Shown piece after piece: positions 8,978 through 19,180 of a DNA stretch of 64,000 nucleotides (position 1 is its first letter; each line of letters opens with the position of its first letter). The notes below the pieces were generated by a model, which saw only the letters and a program-made list of their open reading frames with translations, searched no databases and was not told the DNA's origin. The translations under genes were made by a program, and so were the position numbers. Origin of the DNA: Microlunatus panaciterrae (GTDB lineage: Bacteria > Actinomycetota > Actinomycetes > Propionibacteriales > Propionibacteriaceae). The stretch is taken from the NCBI RefSeq assembly GCF_016907535.1, contig NZ_JAFBCF010000001.1, positions 2,666,001 through 2,730,000 of the forward strand, read 5' to 3'.

Positions 8978-9976
8978 GTGTCAGAAAACTTTTCAGCCCG
9001 CGATCCTCTGGTCGACCCAGAGCAGCTGGAAAGCACGCAGCCGCTGGGGGAGAGCGCCCCGGTGAGCCCGGCCTCCGGCGCGGGTTCTGCGGACAGTCCT
9101 GACTCGCCTTCCAGCCCCGCCTCGCCTGCCAGCCCCGCCTCGCCCGTCAGCCCCGCGTCACCCGTCAGCCCTGCGTCTCCGGCCAGTGCGGGGGAGGCGG
9201 ACTTCGAGGTCGACCTCGGCACCTATGAGGCCCCGGCCGACGAGGTCGACATCAACCTCGACTTCGGGCCCTCCACCCGCGAGGAGGAGGACGAGGACGG
9301 CATCGACCTCAACTTCGGCACCCTGGCGGAGCCCGAAGAGGAGGAAGAGGACGAGGGCGAGTCCGCCGCGGAGCATGACGTGCTCGAGGCTTTCCGGGCC
9401 GAGCTGCGATCCAAGGTCGGCGACTGGTACGTCGTGCACACCTACTCCGGGATGGAGAACCGGGTGCTGCAGAACCTCGAGAACCGGGTGTCGTCGCTGA
9501 ACATGGAGGACTACATCTACGAGGTGATCGTTCCCACCGAGGAGGTGACCGAGATCCGCAACGGTCAGCGCAAGCAGATCAAGCGGACCGTGCTTCCCGG
9601 CTACGTCCTGGTTCGGATGGACCTGACCGACGAGTCCTGGTCGACGGTGCGGCACACGCCCTCGGTGACCGGCTTCGTCGGACACTCGAACCAGCCGGTG
9701 CCACTCAGCCTCGACGAGGTCGAGAAGATGCTGGCCCCGTCGGTGCTCGCGGCAGCCGCCGCCACCGCCGAGGGTGCGCCGCGTCGGAAGAAGAAGGTCG
9801 AGGTTGCCGACTTCGCGGTGGGCGACTCCGTCATGGTGGTCGATGGCCCGTTCGCGGGTGTGCATGCGACCATCACCGAGATCAACGTGAACAGCCAGCG
9901 GCTCAAGGCGCTGGTGGAGATCCTGGGTCGGGAGACCCCGGTCGACCTGACGTTCCCCCAGATCCAGAAGGTCTAG
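8978..9976 (+). CDS. nusG: Transcription termination/antitermination factor NusG with long N-terminal extension
   Basis: GTG 8978 (GGAG eight bases upstream) gives 332 residues; in-frame GTG 8945 and ATG 8957 would add a few more. The conserved part starts near residue 146: the NGN domain ([20 protein letters not shown], then [16 protein letters not shown]), which binds the RNA polymerase clamp, and the C-terminal KOW domain ([17 protein letters not shown]), which contacts Rho or S10. Before that lie a Ser-Pro-Ala repeat tract (about residues 43-70) and a strongly acidic stretch with EEEDEDG and EEEEEDEGE. This disordered extension is unusually long and repetitive. Confidence 0.93.
   Translation: MSENFSARDPLVDPEQLESTQPLGESAPVSPASGAGSADSPDSPSSPASPASPASPVSPASPVSPASPASAGEADFEVDLGTYEAPADEVDINLDFGPSTREEEDEDGIDLNFGTLAEPEEEEEDEGESAAEHDVLEAFRAELRSKVGDWYVVHTYSGMENRVLQNLENRVSSLNMEDYIYEVIVPTEEVTEIRNGQRKQIKRTVLPGYVLVRMDLTDESWSTVRHTPSVTGFVGHSNQPVPLSLDEVEKMLAPSVLAAAAATAEGAPRRKKKVEVADFAVGDSVMVVDGPFAGVHATITEINVNSQRLKALVEILGRETPVDLTFPQIQKV
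9104..9186 (+). repeat. In-frame Ser-Pro-Ala/Val coding repeat in nusG
   Basis: A degenerate 9-12-nt tandem repeat built on agcccCGCCTCGCC-like units encodes alternating SPA and SPV triplets (about nine units). Units differ at third positions, so the protein pattern is kept while the DNA has drifted. Confidence 0.75.
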
Positions 9977-10060
9977 GCTCGTCAGGCGTTCACGCCATCA
10001 CCACCCATCCACCCGGTCGGGCCAGAGGGCGCGACCAACACCCAGCAAGGACCCACAGTT

Positions 10061-10489
10061 ATGCCTCCCAAGAAGAAAGTAGCGGCGCTCGTCAAGGTTG
10101 CCTTGAACGCCGGCTCCGCAACGCCCGCTCCGCCGGTCGGTACCGCCCTCGGTCCGCACGGCGTCAACATCATGGAGTTCTGCAAGGCGTACAACGCCGC
10201 GACCGAACCCATGCGCGGCAACGTCATCCCCGTCGAGATCACCATCTACGAGGACCGCACCTTCACCTTCATCACGAAGACGCCGCCGGCGGCTGAGCTG
10301 ATCAAGAAGGCAGCCGGTCTGCAGAAGGGTTCCGGCACCCCGCACAAGGACAAGGTCGGCAAGATCACCAAGGACCAGGTCCGCGAGATCGCCAGCACCA
10401 AGCTCCCAGACCTGAACGCCAACGACGTCGAGGCCGCGATGAAGATCGTCGAGGGCACCGCCCGCTCGATGGGCGTCACCGTCCAGTAA
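10061..10489 (+). CDS. rplK: Large ribosomal subunit protein uL11
   Basis: A 142-residue protein that forms the GTPase-associated centre with 23S rRNA and is the thiopeptide/RelA contact point. The N-terminal proline-rich linker ([24 protein letters not shown]) and C-terminal RNA-binding domain ([21 protein letters not shown]) are both clear. It starts at ATG 10061, 84 nt after nusG, and is followed by rplA in the usual order. Confidence 0.97.
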   Translation: MPPKKKVAALVKVALNAGSATPAPPVGTALGPHGVNIMEFCKAYNAATEPMRGNVIPVEITIYEDRTFTFITKTPPAAELIKKAAGLQKGSGTPHKDKVGKITKDQVREIASTKLPDLNANDVEAAMKIVEGTARSMGVTVQ

Positions 10490-10603
10490 CCCCAGCTACG
10501 GCCCTGGAGGCCGGAGCAGACGAAACCCGTGGCAGGGCCGGCGCGGCCCGGACCACACCTGGTCGTGAGCCGAACGGCTCACACGAACACGAAGGAACCA
10601 GTC

Positions 10604-11305
10604 ATGAAGCGCAGCAAGGCTTACAACTCCGCCGCCGAGCAGCGGGATCCGGACCACCTCTACGCCCCGCTCGAGGCGCTCACCCTCGCCAAGTCCTCCG
10701 CCTCGGCGAAGTTCGACGAGACGGTGGACGTGTCCGTGCGGCTGGGCGTCGACCCCCGCAAGGCGGACCAGATGGTCCGTGGCACGGTCAACCTTCCCAA
10801 CGGCACCGGCAAGACGGCACGGGTCCTCGTCTTCGCCACCGGTGAGAAGGCAGAGGCCGCTCTGGCGGCCGGCGCCGACGAGGTCGGGTCCGACGAGCTG
10901 ATCGACAAGGTCAGCGGCGGCTACCTGGACTTTGACGCCGTCGTCGCCACCCCCGACCTGATGGGCAAGGTCGGCCGACTCGGCCGGGTGCTCGGCCCGC
11001 GTGGCCTGATGCCGAACCCCAAGACCGGCACGGTGACCGTCGACGTGGCGAAGGCGGTTACCGACATCAAGGGCGGCAAGATCGAGTTCCGGGTCGACCG
11101 GCACGCCAACCTGCATTTCATCGTCGGCAAGGCGTCGTTCTCGACCGAACAGCTGAGTGAGAACTACTTCTCCGCTCTGGAGGAGATCCTGCGGCTCAAG
11201 CCGAGCAGCTCGAAGGGCCGCTACCTGCGCAAGATCACCGTCTCCACCACCATGGGGCCTGGCGTGCAGGTGGACCCGCACCGGGTGAAGCCCGACACAG
11301 AGTGA
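10604..11305 (+). CDS. rplA: Large ribosomal subunit protein uL1
   Basis: A 233-residue L1-stalk protein that helps release deacylated tRNA from the E site and in many bacteria represses its own operon by binding m[18 protein letters not shown] begins at ATG 10604, ten bases after GAAGGA. The diagnostic [22 protein letters not shown] motif is present in the middle (shown here as [16 protein letters not shown]). The 114-nt gap after rplK carries no gene. A strong hairpin follows the stop. Confidence 0.97.
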   Translation: MKRSKAYNSAAEQRDPDHLYAPLEALTLAKSSASAKFDETVDVSVRLGVDPRKADQMVRGTVNLPNGTGKTARVLVFATGEKAEAALAAGADEVGSDELIDKVSGGYLDFDAVVATPDLMGKVGRLGRVLGPRGLMPNPKTGTVTVDVAKAVTDIKGGKIEFRVDRHANLHFIVGKASFSTEQLSENYFSALEEILRLKPSSSKGRYLRKITVSTTMGPGVQVDPHRVKPDTE

Positions 11306-11330
11306 GCTGAGCTCTCGCTCGAAGGCAACG

Positions 11331-11367
11331 ACGCGGACCGCGCACTCACCGAGTGCGCGGTCCGTGT
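11331..11367 (+). terminator. Hairpin terminator after rplA
   Basis: A 17-bp arm (11331-11347), the loop ACC and the complementary arm (11351-11367) form a very stable GC-rich stem. No T-run follows, as is common in actinobacterial terminators. It ends the secE-nusG-rplK-rplA unit. Confidence 0.8.
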
Positions 11368-11395
11368 CATCTGGCGGAGATGACAGACTGTCGCC

Positions 11396-12214
11396 GTGCT
11401 GGTCGTCTGCTGGGTCGCTGCCGTCGTCTCCTGCCTCGGGTACGGAGTCGGCTCGGTGCTGCAGTCGGTCGGTGCCCGTCGGGCGGCGCACGTCACCGGT
11501 GTCACCGGGGTGGCCTTGATCCTGCTGCAGGGACCGTACCTGCTCGGGCTGGCCGCCGACGGCCTCGCGTTCGTGGCCAATGTGGTCGCCCTGCAGCGGC
11601 TGCCGCTGTTTCTCGTCCAGGCGGTCCTGACCGCCAGCGTCGCGGTCACCGCCGTCGTCGCGGCGATCCGGGGCGAGGCGCTCAGCCGACGGGACTGGGC
11701 CTCCCTCGGAGTGCTCGGGGTGGGACTGGTGCTGCTGAGCCTCTCAGCGTCCACAGAGAGCGCCCTGCGGGTCTCCGGGCTGTCACAGTGGCTCATCTTC
11801 ACCAGCCTGTTGATCCCGGTGGTCCTGGGGATGGTCGGCGTGCGGCTCCGCGGCAAGCCCTCCTCCGACCTGTTGGCGTTGTCCTCCGGGCTCGCCTTCA
11901 CCGGGGTGGCCGTCGCCTCCCGCGGTATCAGCGGCCTGCCGCTGACCTGGCACCTGCTGCTCAACCCGTTGCTCTGGACGATCCTGGTCCAGGGCGCACT
12001 AGGAATGGTCTTCTTCGCCCTCGCGCTGCAGCGCGGAGCCGTGACGACGGTCACCGCCATCACCTTCGTCGTCGAGATGGTGATTCCGTCCATTCTGGGC
12101 GTGGTGCTGTTCGGGGACGGCGTGGCCCAGGGGCTGGTCGTGGTCGCTGTCGCCGGGTTCGCCCTGGCGGTCGCCGGAACGCTGGCGTTGGCCCGGTTCG
12201 CCGAGCCCGCCTAG
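11396..12214 (+). CDS. DMT-superfamily (EamA-like) integral membrane transporter
   Basis: A 272-residue, highly hydrophobic protein with about nine or ten predicted membrane helices, beginning LVVCWVAAVVSCLGYGVGSVLQ and ending with helices such as TAITFVVEMVIPSILGVVLF. The two-fold arrangement and the loop ALQRLPLFLVQAVLTAS followed by LSRRDWASLGVLGVGLVLL resemble EamA-type drug/metabolite transporters. The substrate is unknown. GTG 11396 lies seven bases after CAGACT, a weak leaderless arrangement. The last 216 nt overlap, on the opposite strand, the end of the acetyltransferase frame. Confidence 0.72.
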   Translation: MLVVCWVAAVVSCLGYGVGSVLQSVGARRAAHVTGVTGVALILLQGPYLLGLAADGLAFVANVVALQRLPLFLVQAVLTASVAVTAVVAAIRGEALSRRDWASLGVLGVGLVLLSLSASTESALRVSGLSQWLIFTSLLIPVVLGMVGVRLRGKPSSDLLALSSGLAFTGVAVASRGISGLPLTWHLLLNPLLWTILVQGALGMVFFALALQRGAVTTVTAITFVVEMVIPSILGVVLFGDGVAQGLVVVAVAGFALAVAGTLALARFAEPA

Positions 12215-12697
12215 CCTGGCCAGGGAGTCGCCGGTCAGCCGGAACACCGTCCAGTCGGTCATCGGCTCCGCCCCCAGCGAGCGGTAGAACGCGATCGACG
12301 GTGCGTTCCAGTCCAGCACCGACCATTCGAACCGGGCATAGCCGCGGCTGACAGCGATCCGCGCCAGCGACTGCAGCAGTGCCTTGCCCAACCCGGTGCC
12401 GCGGTACTCCGGACGTACGTAGAGGTCCTCGAGGTAGATCCCGTGCACGCCCTCCCAGGTGGAGAAGTTGAGGAAGTACAGCGCGAACCCGGCGACCTCA
12501 CCGCCGGCCTCCTCGACTACCAGGGCGTAGGCGGCCGGCTGCGGCCCGAAGAGCGCCTGTCTCAGCTGCTCCTCCGTCACCCGCACCTGGCTGCTGGAGC
12601 GCTCGTAGTCAGCCAGGTCGAGGATCAGCTGCCGGATGGTGCCCAGGTCATCCTCGGTGGGCGTACGGACGGCGGGGTGCAGGGCCGGCTCGGTCAC
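11999..12697 (-). CDS. GNAT-family N-acetyltransferase with odd C-terminal extension
   Basis: A 232-residue reading frame whose first ~160 residues are a clear GNAT domain: AVRTPTEDDLGTIRQLI, the acetyl-CoA loop RPEYRGTGLGKALLQ, and FYRSLGAEPMTDWTVFRLTG. It resembles diamine/thialysine-type acetyltransferases; the substrate is not certain. GTG 12697 is chosen because it lies seven bases after a TATCGT -10 box; GTG 12706 is in frame but overlaps that box. After RLTGDSLARLG the frame continues for about 70 polar residues (Gln, His, Asp, Gly rich) that are simply the reverse of the DMT gene. A single-base slip near 12215 would put a TAG stop right after the domain. Confidence 0.75.
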   Translation of the reverse strand: MTEPALHPAVRTPTEDDLGTIRQLILDLADYERSSSQVRVTEEQLRQALFGPQPAAYALVVEEAGGEVAGFALYFLNFSTWEGVHGIYLEDLYVRPEYRGTGLGKALLQSLARIAVSRGYARFEWSVLDWNAPSIAFYRSLGAEPMTDWTVFRLTGDSLARLGGLGEPGQRQRSGDRQGEPGDSDHDQPLGHAVPEQHHAQNGRNHHLDDEGDGGDRRHGSALQREGEEDHS

Positions 12698-12704
12698 GGT
12701 GGTC

Positions 12705-12710
12705 ACGATA
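12705..12710 (-). promoter_or_regulatory. -10 box for leaderless acetyltransferase gene
   Basis: TATCGT on the minus strand is followed by seven bases and then GTG 12697, again a leaderless spacing. Confidence 0.5.
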
Positions 12711-12720
12711 GGTGATGAGA

Positions 12721-12759
12721 CGACACTGCCCCCCGGCCGAGGGCCGGGGGGCAGTGTCG
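12721..12759 (-). terminator. Terminator hairpin after NlpC/P60 gene
   Basis: Perfect 18-bp arms (12721-12738 and 12742-12759) around a 3-nt loop lie 12 nt past the stop of the NlpC/P60 gene. It also separates that gene from the promoter of the acetyltransferase. Confidence 0.85.
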
Positions 12760-12771
12760 TGGCGCCTGAGG

Positions 12772-13734
12772 TCAGGCCGGACGGCGAGCGCCCATGTACG
12801 GCATGTACTTCATCTTCAGGTACTGCACCGGCGTACCCGGACGGGAGGCGTGGATGACCTTGCCGTTGCCGGCGTAGATCGCCACGTGGCGGATCCCGGA
12901 GTAGAAGAACACCAGGTCACCCGGTCGCAGGTGACTCTTGGAGACCCTCTTGCCGACCCGGAACTGGGCCTGCGAAGTGCGGGGCAGCTTGACGCCGGCG
13001 GCCTTCCAGGCACCGGAGGTCAGACCCGAGCAGTCCCAGCTGTTCGGGCCGGTGGCGCCGTAGCGATAGCTGTCACCCAGTTGCTTCTTGGCGAAGGCCA
13101 GCGCCTTCCTGCCCTTGGCGCTGGAGGCAACCTTCTTCTTCTTCGTGACGGTCGTCCTCTTCTTGGGCGAGGCCTTCTTCGCCTTGGCTGCTGCCTTGAC
13201 CGAGCCGCCGTGCTGCAGCACCTGCCACACGCTGCCGGTGGCCTTGCCCGTGCGGTGCCAGCGGTGTGCGCCCTGCAGGGACCTGACGGCGTTGCGCGTC
13301 ATCGAGCCGTAGTAGCCCGTGGCGGGGACGTGGAGTCCGGATGCGGTCAGCGCCCGCTGCAGCCGTTGCACCGAGGCACCGCGGCTTCCCACCGACAGGG
13401 TCGGCCGGGAACCGCGGGACAGCAGAGCCGCCCAGGTGTGGCTGTCCACCGAGCCGGTCGCGCTGAGATGCGACCGGCGCTGGAAGCTCTTCACCTTCGA
13501 CACGTCGGCCCGGGACAGGTAGCTGTTCATCCGGGGGTGGTAGCCGGCGGACCTGAGCAGGCACTCGACGGCCCGGGTCTGCCTGCCCTTGGTCCCGTGC
13601 CGGACCGTGTGGTAGCTGTTGAATGTCACAGTGCACTGCGCGGCGCTGGCGGCAGGCGGCGCTCCGATCATCACGGTGGCTGCCAGGGCGAAACTCGCCC
13701 CGGTCCCCACCAGCATCTTGAGAATTCTCCGCAT
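12772..13734 (-). CDS. Secreted NlpC/P60 endopeptidase with two peptidoglycan-binding domains
   Basis: A 320-residue exported cell-wall hydrolase. After a signal peptide (ending about residue 31, PPAASAA) come two PG_binding_1 domains (about residues 40-107 and 113-178). A Lys/Ala-rich linker (about 180-210) precedes the C-terminal NlpC/P60 domain. The catalytic Cys235 (WDCSGL), His283 (RHVAIYAG) and His295 (VIHASRPG) are all present, so it should cleave peptide stems of peptidoglycan. It starts at ATG 13734, after a leader of perhaps 90 nt, and ends at a strong hairpin. It resembles the 765-1448 protein in its PG-binding domain but not in the rest. Confidence 0.9.
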   Translation of the reverse strand: MRRILKMLVGTGASFALAATVMIGAPPAASAAQCTVTFNSYHTVRHGTKGRQTRAVECLLRSAGYHPRMNSYLSRADVSKVKSFQRRSHLSATGSVDSHTWAALLSRGSRPTLSVGSRGASVQRLQRALTASGLHVPATGYYGSMTRNAVRSLQGAHRWHRTGKATGSVWQVLQHGGSVKAAAKAKKASPKKRTTVTKKKKVASSAKGRKALAFAKKQLGDSYRYGATGPNSWDCSGLTSGAWKAAGVKLPRTSQAQFRVGKRVSKSHLRPGDLVFFYSGIRHVAIYAGNGKVIHASRPGTPVQYLKMKYMPYMGARRPA

Positions 13735-13793
13735 GTTCTGTCTCCCCTAAGCAGACGATGGTGGGCCCCGACGAAGTGCCCGTGAGTGGCTGC

Positions 13794-13825
13794 TTCCCAC
13801 AGCCGCGTGCGACGTTACCTTTTCG
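13794..13825 (-). promoter_or_regulatory. Possible promoter/leader region of NlpC/P60 gene
   Basis: The bases upstream of this gene are distinctly AT-richer (13815-13855). On the minus strand a TTTGCA...TATCTC pair with a 16-bp gap can be drawn there, and a GGCTG/CAGCC hairpin lies in the untranslated leader near 13795. The exact start is unsure. I looked for the c-di-AMP (ydaO) riboswitch that often controls such genes and could not see its core. Confidence 0.3.
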
Positions 13826-13949
13826 AGATAAAGTTCGCCAAGTTCATGCAAATGTGATCTGCGCCTCTTGACATCTGACAGGTTCCGCGCATGCAGGCTG
13901 AGAGGGGCCTGAAAACCGGCCTCCGGGCGACCCCGCCGCGGGTGACGAT

Positions 13950-13979
13950 TTGGCTGCCCGGGGAAGCTGCCGGTAGAGT
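13950..13979 (+). promoter_or_regulatory. Promoter for rplJ-rplL
   Basis: TTGGCT (13950-13955), an 18-bp spacer and TAGAGT (13974-13979) precede the L10 leader, giving a start near 13986. Confidence 0.55.
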
Positions 13980-13985
13980 CAGCTA

Positions 13986-14120
13986 TGCCGAAGACCGCTG
14001 GTTGGCCAGGTTCGCCTGGTCCGAAGTATCCGTCAGGATGGCCCGCGCAGGAGATCGAGTTGAGACGAACGTCGTGTTCGCCGCCGCCCCGTGTCGCCTG
14101 TGCGCCGGGGCTTTCTTCAT
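13986..14120 (+). ncRNA. Ribosomal L10 (rplJ) leader RNA
   Basis: The ~200-nt leader has the sequence pattern of the bacterial L10 leader: CCGAAGACCGCTGG near its start and CCCGCGCAGGAGA about 55 nt later, which form the L10-(L12)4 binding structure. It is followed by a small CGAAC/GTTCG hairpin and then a GCCCCG/CGGGGC hairpin (14086-14111) with TTTCTT behind it, resembling an attenuator. Excess L10-L12 complex is known to bind such leaders and lower rplJL expression. Confidence 0.65.
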
Positions 14121-14193
14121 GAGTACGGGTCCTTCCGGCGTGAGCGGTGCCACTGATCCCAGTGGTCAACTATCAGGAAGTGGAAGGAGACCC

Positions 14194-14835
14194 ATGGCGA
14201 GGCCGGACAAGGCAGCTGCGGTCGCCGAGTTGACGGAGAAGTTCTCCAACTCTGCGGGTGCTGTGCTGACCGAGTACCGCGGACTCACCGTGGCGGCGCT
14301 GAAGCAACTGCGTCGCTCACTCGGTGACGAAGCCACCTACGCCGTGTCGAAGAACACTCTGACCCAGATTGCCGCCCGCGACGCGGGCATCGATGGCCTG
14401 GACGAATTCCTGTCCGGTCCGACGGCGATCGCCTTCATCGACGGTGACCCGGTCACCGTTGCGAAGGGTCTGCGTGACTTCGCCAAGGCAAATCCGCTTC
14501 TGGTCATCAAGGGCGGGGTTCTGGACGGAAAGTTCCTGAGCTCGGACGAGGTCAGGAAACTGGCCGATCTCGAGTCGCGCGAGGTGCTCCTCGCCAAGCT
14601 CGCCGGCGGCATGCAGAACGCTCTGCAGAACGCCGTCTCGCTGTTCGCCGCACCGCTCTCGCAGGCTGCCCGTGTCATGGGCGCCCTGGAGACCGCGGCC
14701 GCAGCAGACCCTTCGCTCATCGCCGGTGCCGGCGTTGAGCAGCACCAGGAGCAGACCGAAGAAGCACCCGAGGCAGCACCCGTTGCCGAGGACACACACC
14801 CAGGCGACGCGGCTGACGCTGCGGAAGACAAGTAA
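14194..14835 (+). CDS. rplJ: Large ribosomal subunit protein uL10
   Basis: A 213-residue protein that anchors L7/L12 dimers on the 23S GTPase-associated region. [16 protein letters not shown], the RNA-binding [17 protein letters not shown] and the [15 protein letters not shown] segment are typical. ATG 14194 is preceded by GGAAGGAGA. The C-terminal helix that binds L12 is followed by a Glu/Ala/Pro-rich tail of about 35 residues. rplL starts 14 nt later. It probably represses itself through the leader just upstream. Confidence 0.97.
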   Translation: MARPDKAAAVAELTEKFSNSAGAVLTEYRGLTVAALKQLRRSLGDEATYAVSKNTLTQIAARDAGIDGLDEFLSGPTAIAFIDGDPVTVAKGLRDFAKANPLLVIKGGVLDGKFLSSDEVRKLADLESREVLLAKLAGGMQNALQNAVSLFAAPLSQAARVMGALETAAAADPSLIAGAGVEQHQEQTEEAPEAAPVAEDTHPGDAADAAEDK

Positions 14836-14849
14836 GGAAGGACCGCCCC

Positions 14850-15242
14850 ATGGCGAAGCTCAGCACTGACGAGCTCCTTGACGCGTTCAAGGAAATGACC
14901 CTGATCGAGCTCAGTGAGTTCGTGAAGCAGTTCGAGGACGTCTTCGGCGTCACCGCGGCAGCTCCGGTTGCCGTGGCCGCCGCCCCGGCCGCCGGTGGCG
15001 CCGGTGGCGAGGCCGCAGAGGAAGAGGCCAGCGACGAGGTCGACGTCATCCTCGAGTCGGCCGGCGAGAAGAAGATCCAGGTCATCAAGGAGGTGCGTAC
15101 CCTCACCAGCCTCGGCCTCAAGGAGGCCAAGGAGCTGGTGGAGGCGGCGCCGAAGGCCGTCCTGGAGAAGGTCACCAAGGACGCGGCAGCCAAGGCCAAG
15201 GAGGCCCTCGAGGGCGCCGGCGCCTCGGTCACCGTCAAGTGA
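14850..15242 (+). CDS. rplL: Large ribosomal subunit protein bL12
   Basis: A 130-residue stalk protein that recruits translational GTPases. The N-terminal dimerisation domain ([20 protein letters not shown]), the Ala/Glu-rich hinge and the C-terminal globular domain ([20 protein letters not shown], then [13 protein letters not shown]) are all present. It starts 14 nt after rplJ behind AAGGAAGGA. A long hairpin follows about 60 nt after the stop. Confidence 0.97.
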   Translation: MAKLSTDELLDAFKEMTLIELSEFVKQFEDVFGVTAAAPVAVAAAPAAGGAGGEAAEEEASDEVDVILESAGEKKIQVIKEVRTLTSLGLKEAKELVEAAPKAVLEKVTKDAAAKAKEALEGAGASVTVK

Positions 15243-15302
15243 CACCAGCCCTCGGCTGAGGGCAGGTGCTTGGGGCCGAGCCTTGAGTACCACACGCATG
15301 CT

Positions 15303-15345
15303 GCACAGCGGCGAGTCTCTGACCGAGACTCGCCGCTGTGCTTTT
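15303..15345 (+). terminator. Terminator/attenuator between rplL and rpoB
   Basis: Perfect 17-bp arms (15303-15319 and 15325-15341) enclose a 5-nt loop, and TTTT follows. In bacteria the rplL-rpoB junction often carries a partial terminator that sets the ratio of L12 to RNA polymerase. A separate promoter downstream supplies rpoB. Confidence 0.85.
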
Positions 15346-15499
15346 CCGGGTCCGCGCCCGGCACGCGGGTCGGGCGAGATTGGCGGAAATTCCCGCGATT
15401 CGGGCGGTTTCAGGGCCCCGGATCGGGCCGAGGGGGAGTATGCTCTTCGCCAAGCGACTGGCCTTGGCTGGGTCGTTTCAGTTCGTCCTGCGCGCTGGG

Positions 15500-15528
15500 T
15501 TTACAATCCGGCCGGGTGGCACTATATT
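15500..15528 (+). promoter_or_regulatory. Promoter of rpoB-rpoC
   Basis: TTTACA (15500-15505), a 17-bp spacer and TATATT (15523-15528) are close to the sigma-A consensus and the best -10/-35 pair in the window. The start near 15535 gives a leader of about 100 nt before the TTG start of rpoB. Confidence 0.75.
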
Positions 15529-15637
15529 GGGGGTTTGCCCACGCAAACTTGACGACCCGTTTCACTTGACACGGGCCGTTCAGCATGCACAGAAGCAATC
15601 GCACCGAACCGCCCGCGAGCCTCGGAAGGACCCACTG

Positions 15638-19123
<3,486 letters not shown>

Positions 19124-19180
19124 GTTCACGCTCAGTCGGCATAACAACTCAGTTTTGATACAAGGAGAAAGAGAAGCAAC

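Noticed and set aside
9104-9186. CRISPR-like array
   Set aside because: The repeat is an in-frame coding SPA tract in nusG with no spacers.
13735-13860. c-di-AMP (ydaO) riboswitch upstream of the NlpC/P60 gene
   Set aside because: Such genes often have one, but I could not find its conserved core; only a short hairpin is seen.
15338-15637. Longer rpoB frame starting 100 codons upstream
   Set aside because: It includes the promoter and leader; the TTG with a good ribosome-binding site and homology-like N-terminus starts at 15638.
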